A stretch of 12,463 nucleotides of DNA from Fen-999 sp035654135 (lineage in GTDB: Bacteria > Pseudomonadota > Gammaproteobacteria > Burkholderiales > Rhodocyclaceae): NCBI GenBank assembly GCA_035654135.1, contig DASRXN010000011.1, forward strand, positions 1 to 12,463. The letters are read 5' to 3'. A program made the translations under genes and the position numbers. The notes under the pieces are model-generated. The model was not told where the DNA came from. It saw nothing but the letters and a program-made list of their open reading frames with translations, and did not search any database. Positions 1 through 5,658 of this stretch are shown piece by piece. Position 1 is the first letter of the stretch. Each line of letters starts with the position of its first letter.

Positions 1-2
1 AT

Positions 3-74
3 CTTGTCTATGTGGATGCGAAGAACCGCATCACCCGCCACAGCCGCAAGATCCCGGTCCAGGCGGCCGCCTGA
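3..74 (+). CDS. 3' end of an unidentified gene (C-terminal 23 residues)
   Basis: An open frame enters from the left edge and stops at TGA 72-74, giving a C-terminus that reads LVYVDAKNRITRHSRKIPVQ followed by AAA. Nearly all third codon positions are G or C, as in the rest of the window, which supports real coding. The tail 'VYVD..xRxxxIP' resembles the last beta strand of hotdog-fold acyl-CoA thioesterases, but 23 residues are too few to assign a family. The gene converges on the DUF192 gene with a 33-bp gap and no clear terminator between them. Confidence 0.5.
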   Translation, partial: LVYVDAKNRITRHSRKIPVQAAA

Positions 75-107
75 CCGTCACTGTCAGGTCCGCCGCCCGT
101 ATCTTTC

Positions 108-548
108 CTAACGCGGCGGCGGCGCCCGGTCGATTCCTCGTAGTTGCGTTCCGGGGCCGAACCCTCTGCTCTTGAACCAGTTCGCGTTCATTTCCAGCGC
201 ATAGCGGGCAGGCTTCGCCGCGCAGTGGTTATCCTCGGTCTGCGGCTTCATCTCCTCGACGTTGAGGATGCGCCCCTCGCCATCGAGAAATGCGACCGAG
301 AGCGGCAGCAGGGTGTTCTTCATCCACATACAGTGCCGGGCATCCGCGTCGAAGACGAACAGCATGCCACGATGCATTGGCATCGACTTGCGCATCATCA
401 GGCCGCGCATGCGTGTTTCCTGGGTATTGACCACTTCGGCCTCGATGCGATGCATGCCGGCGGTGAGTTCCATGACCGGCAAGCCCTGAGCATGCAAGGT
501 CAGCCATGGCGACACGCCGAGCATGAGAATGAATGCACGCAGCATCAT
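108..548 (-). CDS. DUF192 family protein with signal peptide
   Basis: This is a 146-residue protein. Residues 1-20 form a hydrophobic leader ending in LHA|QG, so it is probably exported to the periplasm. The rest is a single DUF192 domain with the family's recognisable blocks: RMRGLMMR (46-53), MLFVFD (62-67), the core CMWMKNTLLPLSVAFLD (73-89) and ALEMNANWF near the end. The biochemical function of DUF192 is unknown. The start ATG (546-548) overlaps the TGA of the upstream DUF1854 gene in an ATGA, which points to translational coupling and makes this the last gene of the minus-strand operon. A second ATG follows directly (543-545), so the exact start is uncertain by one codon. Family assignment is firm; any role in cyanophycin metabolism is inferred only from position. 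Confidence 0.9.
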   Translation of the reverse strand: MMLRAFILMLGVSPWLTLHAQGLPVMELTAGMHRIEAEVVNTQETRMRGLMMRKSMPMHRGMLFVFDADARHCMWMKNTLLPLSVAFLDGEGRILNVEEMKPQTEDNHCAAKPARYALEMNANWFKSRGFGPGTQLRGIDRAPPPR

Positions 549-1015
549 AGGAAACGATCGAGGAGTTTGCGACTGCCGCGATCGAGTCCCTGGATGTCGC
601 GGACCAGGAACTGGATGCCGTTGCTGTCAGCAATCAGCAGTGCCGAACGGCCGAGCCGCCGAATGTCTTCCTCGCCCTTGAGCACCAGTTGCGTGGCGCC
701 ACGATCGGTTTCGATCTGCCAGGTGCTGGGCGTGGCAAAGCTGGACACGCTGGCGATGCGTCTGATCTCGGGCATGAACTCACGGCTGGCCAGTTCGGCT
801 TCGATCAACTGACGCATGTCATCGGGAACATCGGCCACGCGGTCGAACCAGGCCACCTCTCGGCCGTCGGTGTTGACCAGGGCGACGCCTTCCTCGGCGG
901 CACTGATCGGGTAGGCGCGTACCGGCACGACGCCTGCGCACACCGTGCCATCGGCGCCGGTGACTACCAACCGCCCGAAGGCGTCGCGCGACAGGCGAAA
1001 ATCAGACCTCGGCAT
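545..1015 (-). CDS. DUF1854 family protein, cyanophycin-locus associated
   Basis: This 156-residue soluble protein has no signal peptide or membrane segment. Features matching DUF1854 are PVRAYPIS (31-38), the EFMPEIRRI block (79-87), the TDRGATQLVLKGEEDIRRL stretch (103-121) and the ending LDRGSRKLLDRFL (144-156). As I recall, the family is annotated as cyanophycin-metabolism-associated because it recurs beside cphA and the ABC protein seen here; its molecular role is not known. I chose the ATG at 1013-1015 because a GGAG Shine-Dalgarno (1023-1026) sits 7 nt upstream and the family begins near 'FRLSRD'. The frame stays open further upstream, but only in antiphase within the ABC gene. The start overlaps the ABC gene's end by 14 bp and the stop overlaps the DUF192 start, so the three genes are probably one transcript. 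Confidence 0.88.
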   Translation of the reverse strand: MPRSDFRLSRDAFGRLVVTGADGTVCAGVVPVRAYPISAAEEGVALVNTDGREVAWFDRVADVPDDMRQLIEAELASREFMPEIRRIASVSSFATPSTWQIETDRGATQLVLKGEEDIRRLGRSALLIADSNGIQFLVRDIQGLDRGSRKLLDRFL

Positions 1016-3302
1016 GACTCTTCTCCATCGGCTTGATCTCGCCCTCGGCCATTTCGGTATCGACGTTGCGCGCCTGTGCCTGGTAGAGGCGGTAGTAGTG
1101 TCCTTCACGGGCCATCAGGTCGTCATGCGCGCCGACTTCGACGATCTTGCCGCGATCCATGACCACCAGTCGATCCGCCTTGCGCAGCGTTGACAGGCGG
1201 TGGGCAATGGCGATGGTGGTGCGGCCGCGTACCAGGTTGTCGAGCGCCTTCTGGATTTCCTTTTCGGTTTCGGTATCCACCGACGAGGTCGCCTCGTCGA
1301 GGATCAGGATCTTCGGATCGATCAGCAACGCTCGGGCAATGGAGATGCGCTGGCGCTCGCCGCCCGAGAGGCCCTGGCCGCGCTCGCCGACCAGCGAGTC
1401 GTAACCGTGCGGCAGGCGCAGGATGAACTCATGGGCATGCGCGGCGCGGGCGGCGGCGATGATCTCGGCGCGCGAGGCATCCGGCCGGCCGTAGGCAATG
1501 TTCTCGGCGATAGTGCCAAAGAACAGGAAGGGCTCCTGCAGCACCAGGCCGATGTGGCGGCGGTATTCGGCCACGGGCACGGAGCGGATATCGGCGCCGT
1601 CGATACGGATCGCGCCTTCGGTCACGTCGTAGAAGCGGCAGATCAGGTTCACCATGGTGCTCTTGCCCGAGCCGCTGTGCCCAACCAGGCCAATCATCTC
1701 GCCGGGCTCGATGCCGAGGCTGACGCCGCGGATCACGGCGCGGTTGCCATAGCGGAAACCGACATCGCGTAATTCTATGCGGCCCGTGACGTTGGACAAA
1801 TGCACGGGATTGACCGGCTCAGGCACGCTGGAGACGTGATCGAGGATGTCGAAGATACGCTTGGCGCCGACGGCCGCCTTCTGCGTTACCGAAACGATGC
1901 GGCTCATCGAATCGAGCCGGGTGTAGAAGCGGCTGATGTAGGCGAGGAAGGCCATCAGTACGCCGACGGTGATCTGGTCGTGCGCCACCTGCCAGATGCC
2001 GAAGCCCCAGACCACCAGCAGCCCGATTTCCGTCAGCAGCGTCACGGTGGGCGAGAACAGCGACCAGGTCTTGTTCAGGCGGTCGTTGAGCGCCAGGTTG
2101 TGGGCATTGGCCTCGCGGAAGCGCCCGGCCTCGCGGCTCTCCTGCGCGAAGGCCTTGACGACGCGGATGCCGGGAATCACGTCGGCCAGCACGTTGGTGA
2201 CCTCGGCCCAGACGCGGTCGACCTTCTCGAAGCCGGTGCGCAGCTTGTCGCGCACGACGTGGATCATCCACGCGATCAGCGGCAGCGGCAGCAGCGTCAC
2301 CAGCGCCAGCCAGGGGTTGATCGACACCAGGATGACCGCCGTCATGCCGATCATCAGCACGTCGGTGGCGAAGTCGAGCAGGTGCAGGGACAGGAAGACG
2401 TTGATGCGATCCGTTTCCGAACCGATGCGCGCCATCAGGTCGCCGGTGCGCTTGCCGCCGAAGTATTCGAGCGAGAGGTTGAGCAGATGCTCGAAGGTAG
2501 CCGTGCGCAGATCGCGGCCGATGCGTTCCGACACCAGCGCCAGGATGTAGGTCTTGATCCAGCCCAGGCTCCAGGCCACCAGCGCGGCGCCGAGCAGGCC
2601 GCCGAGGTAGAGCGCGACCAGATGCACGTCGATCGGTTTGCCGTTCTGATACGGGATCAGGATGTCGTCCATCAGCGGCTTGGTGAGGTACGGCGGCACC
2701 AGGGTCGCCGCTGTGGCGGTGAGCATGAGCAGGAAAGCCGCCAGCAGGCGCCATTTGTACGGCCGTGCGAAACGCCACAGGCGCAGGAGCGTCCAGGTCG
2801 ACGGCGGCGTGTGGATGACCTTGCTGCAAACCGGGCACTCTTCCTGGTTCGGCTCCAGCGGCGTATTGCAGGTGGGGCAGACGGCTTCTTCCGGCGGCGG
2901 CACGGGACGGCCGCTGCAATGGCTTTCCAGGCGCCGCTCGAACTCCGAAACGAGGCGCAGCGAATGCACGTTCTCGGCCAGCGTGTAACGCCAGCAGCCC
3001 AGTCGCGACGTGGCATCGCGCAGTTCCAGCGTCGCCACTCCGGCGTGATCGTGGCTTTGCAGGGTCAAATCCGGGCGATACGGCCATTCCTGCCAGCCGG
3101 CGCCAGCGGCCGCCTGCGCCAGGAGGCGCCTGTCGGTGACCAGGATCAGGCCCCGGGCGAAGGTGAGGTTGCTGTCGAGATCCGGCGTAAGCCAAGCGGC
3201 GACCTGCTCGCCCTCCTGCAGAAAGTCAGTCGTGACGGCACGCCACGCTTCCGGCAATGGAATCGGCTCCGCAGGCGAACGAGGCGTTGGCGATTGTGTC
3301 AT
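1002..3302 (-). CDS. ABC transporter (fused membrane and ATPase domains) with N-terminal zinc ribbon, cyanophycin-locus associated
   Basis: This is a 766-residue half-transporter of the exporter (MsbA/MDR-like) type. Residues 1-130 form a soluble N-terminal region rather like a small PH-type beta domain. A zinc ribbon follows with Cys142, Cys145, Cys156 and Cys159 (CPTC...CPVC). About six membrane segments lie at roughly 185-205, 228-248, 308-328, 330-350, 422-442 and 445-460. The ATPase domain has Walker A GHSGSGKST (541-549), Q-loop Gln589, signature LSGGE (645-649), Walker B ILILDE (665-670) and His701, so it looks catalytically intact. Ordinary exporters lack the first 170 residues. ABC proteins of this layout are, to my recollection, annotated as cyanophycin-metabolism-associated; the substrate is unknown. 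The start at 3300-3302 is the first ATG; an in-frame TTG at 3371 is possible but less likely. It leads the minus-strand operon and is divergent from cphA'. Confidence 0.9.
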   Translation of the reverse strand: MTQSPTPRSPAEPIPLPEAWRAVTTDFLQEGEQVAAWLTPDLDSNLTFARGLILVTDRRLLAQAAAGAGWQEWPYRPDLTLQSHDHAGVATLELRDATSRLGCWRYTLAENVHSLRLVSEFERRLESHCSGRPVPPPEEAVCPTCNTPLEPNQEECPVCSKVIHTPPSTWTLLRLWRFARPYKWRLLAAFLLMLTATAATLVPPYLTKPLMDDILIPYQNGKPIDVHLVALYLGGLLGAALVAWSLGWIKTYILALVSERIGRDLRTATFEHLLNLSLEYFGGKRTGDLMARIGSETDRINVFLSLHLLDFATDVLMIGMTAVILVSINPWLALVTLLPLPLIAWMIHVVRDKLRTGFEKVDRVWAEVTNVLADVIPGIRVVKAFAQESREAGRFREANAHNLALNDRLNKTWSLFSPTVTLLTEIGLLVVWGFGIWQVAHDQITVGVLMAFLAYISRFYTRLDSMSRIVSVTQKAAVGAKRIFDILDHVSSVPEPVNPVHLSNVTGRIELRDVGFRYGNRAVIRGVSLGIEPGEMIGLVGHSGSGKSTMVNLICRFYDVTEGAIRIDGADIRSVPVAEYRRHIGLVLQEPFLFFGTIAENIAYGRPDASRAEIIAAARAAHAHEFILRLPHGYDSLVGERGQGLSGGERQRISIARALLIDPKILILDEATSSVDTETEKEIQKALDNLVRGRTTIAIAHRLSTLRKADRLVVMDRGKIVEVGAHDDLMAREGHYYRLYQAQARNVDTEMAEGEIKPMEKSHAEV

Positions 3303-3463
3303 GGGGCGGGAGTATATCCGGACCGGGGGAAGGGTCGGCCGCGGACTCACCAACACGGTTTTTCGCACCAAACCCGGGCGTCCGGTAAACTATTTCATTC
3401 ACCTCACGTTTATCGGCGGTGAAGCGCGTTTCCGTACCGGGCGCCACAACAAGCGATAACTAC
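3303..3463. promoter_or_regulatory. Divergent intergenic region between the ABC-DUF1854-DUF192 operon and cphA'-cphA
   Basis: This 161-bp gap must hold the promoters of both operons. For the minus strand the best -10 match is TATACT (3316 to 3311), only 8 nt before the ABC start codon; no good -35 lies 16-18 nt upstream. For the plus strand, TAAACT (3386-3391) is a weak -10 candidate, also without a convincing -35. Neither start codon has a clear Shine-Dalgarno. I found no strong symmetrical operator; a CCGGAC (3318-3323) / GTCCGG (3380-3385) inverted pair exists but is short in GC-rich DNA. The role as a divergent promoter region is inferred from gene orientation, not from strong motifs. Confidence 0.4.
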
Positions 3464-5644
3464 ATGTACAAGCTCGACATCATTCGCACCATTCCCTTGC
3501 GCGGACCGAATTTCTGGACCTACCGCCCGGCGCTTGAAGCCTGGGTGGACATTGGCGCCCTCGAGGACTTTCCGTCGAACACGCTGCCCGGCTTCGTCGA
3601 TCGCCTCATCGCCTGGCTGCCGTCGCTGATCGAACACAAGTGCAGCATCGGCGAACGAGGCGGCTTTCTCCAGCGCCTGCGCGAAGGCACCTGGGCCGCC
3701 CATGTCCTGGAACACGTGACCCTCGAATTGCAGAATCTCGCGGGCCAGCGCACCGGGTTCGGCAAGGCGCGCAGCACGTCCACGCGGGGTCTGTACAAAG
3801 TGGTGGTGCGCTCCCGGCAGGAGGAGGTCACCCGCGCCTGCCTGGAAGCCGCCCGCCAGCTGATTCTGGCCGCGATCGAGGATCGGCCCTTCGACGTCGC
3901 CGGCACGATTGCCAACGTGCGGACGATCGCCGACACTCATTGCCTGGGTCCCAGCACTGCCTGCATCGTCGACGCCGCGACCGACCGCAATATCCCATCG
4001 ATCCGGCTTACCGATGGCAACCTGGTGCAGCTCGGCTATGGTGCCCGCAGCCGGCGCATCTGGACTGCGGAAACGGACGCCACCTCCGCCATTGCCGAAG
4101 GCATCGCCAGCGACAAGGACCTGACCAAGCGCCTGCTCGCCGCCTGCGGCGTGCCGATTCCGGAAGGCCGCGAGGTCGACAGCGCCGAGGACGCCTGGGA
4201 GGCCGCCGAGGACGTCGGCCTGCCCGTGGTGGTCAAGCCCACGGACGCCAACCATGGCCGCGGCGTGTTCACCGATCTCAACACCCGTGCTGAAGTCGAG
4301 AAGGCCTATGAAGCTGCTGTTGACGAAGGGAGCGGCGTCATGGTCGAGCGTTTCGTGCGCGGCAACGCCCATCGCCTGCTGGTCGTCGGCAACCACGTCG
4401 TCGCCGCGATTCGCGGCAAGGTCCTAGCCGTGGTCGGCGATGGCCGTTCGACGATCGCCCAACTTGTCGACAGCCAGATCAACAGCGATCCGCGCTGCGG
4501 TGTCGAGGAGGAATTCCCGCTCGAGCCCGTGGCGCTGGAGGCCGAGCCGATCGCTCTGCTGGAACTGGAACGGCAAGGCTTCACACCGCAATCGGTGCCG
4601 GCGGCCGGCACGGAGGTGCTGATCAAGCGCCAGGGTGATCTCGCCTATGATGTCACCGACAATGTACATCCGCAGGCCGCCGCCGCCGCCACGCTGGCGG
4701 CGCGCATTGTTGGGCTCGACATCGCCGGCATCGACCTGGTCGCCGAAGATATTTCGCGCCCGCTTGACGAGCAGCGCGGCGCGATAGTCGAGGTCAATGC
4801 CGGCCCCGGATTGCTCATGCATCTCAAGCCGGCGGAAGGAACACCACAGCCGGTCGGCGCCGCCATCGTCGATCATCTGTTCCCGAGCAATGAATCCGGC
4901 CGCATCCCGATTGTCGGCATCGCCGGCAGCAAGGGAAAGACGGTGGTGGCGCGACTGTTGGCCGAATTGATCCAGTTGAGCGGCAAACAGACTGGACTGG
5001 CATGCAGCAAGGGCTCCTTCGTCGGCCAGCGGTGCGTCGACAAGACCGACGGCGCCAACTGGCAGGCGGCCCACCGGACACTCATCAATCGGGCTGTCGA
5101 AGCCGCCATTCTCGAGACGAGTGCCCGCAGCCTCGTCGCCGAGGGACTGGCCTATGACCGCTGCACGGTGGCGGTGGTCACCAACATTGATCCCGCTGCG
5201 CAGGTCGCCGATCACTACATCGAAACACCCGACCACATGGTCAACGTGCTGCGCACGCCGGTCGATGTCGTTCTGCCTGATGGCGTTGCCGTACTCAACG
5301 CCGTGGATCCGCTGGTCGCGCCGATGGCGCCGCTCTGCGACGGCGAAGTGATCTTCTTTGGCCCGGACGCAGCGACCCCGGTGATTGTCGAACATCGGGC
5401 GCAGGGACGGCGGGCGGTGTTCATCCGGGATAGCGGACTCGTGCTGGCGACGGGCGATCGGGAGACACTGTTGCCAAGAATGGCGACAGTGAAGGCCACT
5501 CTTGCCGGGCCGGAAGCCTGGCAGGTTGAAAATATTCTCGCCGCTGCGGCAGCAGCCTGGGCGCTAGGCATTGCCCCGGACCTGATCCGCGCCGGCATCG
5601 AGACCTCCTATTCGAAATTTGGCGCCGAGCAAGCCAGGGCGTAA
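3464..5644 (+). CDS. cphA': Truncated cyanophycin synthetase paralogue CphA'
   Basis: This 726-residue cytoplasmic protein has the cyanophycin synthetase layout: an N domain (about 1-160), an ATP-grasp domain (about 215-475) and a Mur-ligase-like domain (from about 480). The start M-Y-K-L-D is chosen over GTG 3419 because the family begins with a strand leading into LRGPN. The N domain carries H80-V-L-E83-H84, a metal-site-like HxxEH motif. The ATP-grasp keeps Lys258, the GRG loop, Asp424 and Glu443/Asn445, but compared with CphA it lacks the NLSTGG loop. The Mur domain has a P-loop GSKGKT (488-493), yet aligned to CphA it has Ala579/Gln580 for Asp/His and Leu596 for the conserved Lys, and the protein ends where the Mur C-terminal domain should begin. 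Arginine addition by this subunit is therefore unlikely. The layout recalls cyanobacterial CphA2, which also lacks this part. cphA follows after 14 bp. Confidence 0.9.
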   Translation: MYKLDIIRTIPLRGPNFWTYRPALEAWVDIGALEDFPSNTLPGFVDRLIAWLPSLIEHKCSIGERGGFLQRLREGTWAAHVLEHVTLELQNLAGQRTGFGKARSTSTRGLYKVVVRSRQEEVTRACLEAARQLILAAIEDRPFDVAGTIANVRTIADTHCLGPSTACIVDAATDRNIPSIRLTDGNLVQLGYGARSRRIWTAETDATSAIAEGIASDKDLTKRLLAACGVPIPEGREVDSAEDAWEAAEDVGLPVVVKPTDANHGRGVFTDLNTRAEVEKAYEAAVDEGSGVMVERFVRGNAHRLLVVGNHVVAAIRGKVLAVVGDGRSTIAQLVDSQINSDPRCGVEEEFPLEPVALEAEPIALLELERQGFTPQSVPAAGTEVLIKRQGDLAYDVTDNVHPQAAAAATLAARIVGLDIAGIDLVAEDISRPLDEQRGAIVEVNAGPGLLMHLKPAEGTPQPVGAAIVDHLFPSNESGRIPIVGIAGSKGKTVVARLLAELIQLSGKQTGLACSKGSFVGQRCVDKTDGANWQAAHRTLINRAVEAAILETSARSLVAEGLAYDRCTVAVVTNIDPAAQVADHYIETPDHMVNVLRTPVDVVLPDGVAVLNAVDPLVAPMAPLCDGEVIFFGPDAATPVIVEHRAQGRRAVFIRDSGLVLATGDRETLLPRMATVKATLAGPEAWQVENILAAAAAAWALGIAPDLIRAGIETSYSKFGAEQARA

Positions 5645-5658
5645 CAGGTAAATCGTTC

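Noticed and set aside
3318..3385. CCGGAC/GTCCGG inverted pair in the divergent cph promoter region as an operator
   Set aside because: Six-base matches of this kind are expected by chance in GC-rich DNA and the arms are about 56 bp apart.
1800..3422. A 540-codon plus-strand open frame antisense to the ABC transporter gene
   Set aside because: It is rich in Arg, His, Gln, Asp and Ala with no recognisable domain, and lies opposite a gene with clear ABC motifs; such long shadows are common in GC-rich DNA.
3410..4396. Minus-strand 328-codon open frame antisense to cphA', and similar ones across cphA
   Set aside because: Composition is typical of a reverse-complement shadow; the plus strand carries conserved ATP-grasp motifs.
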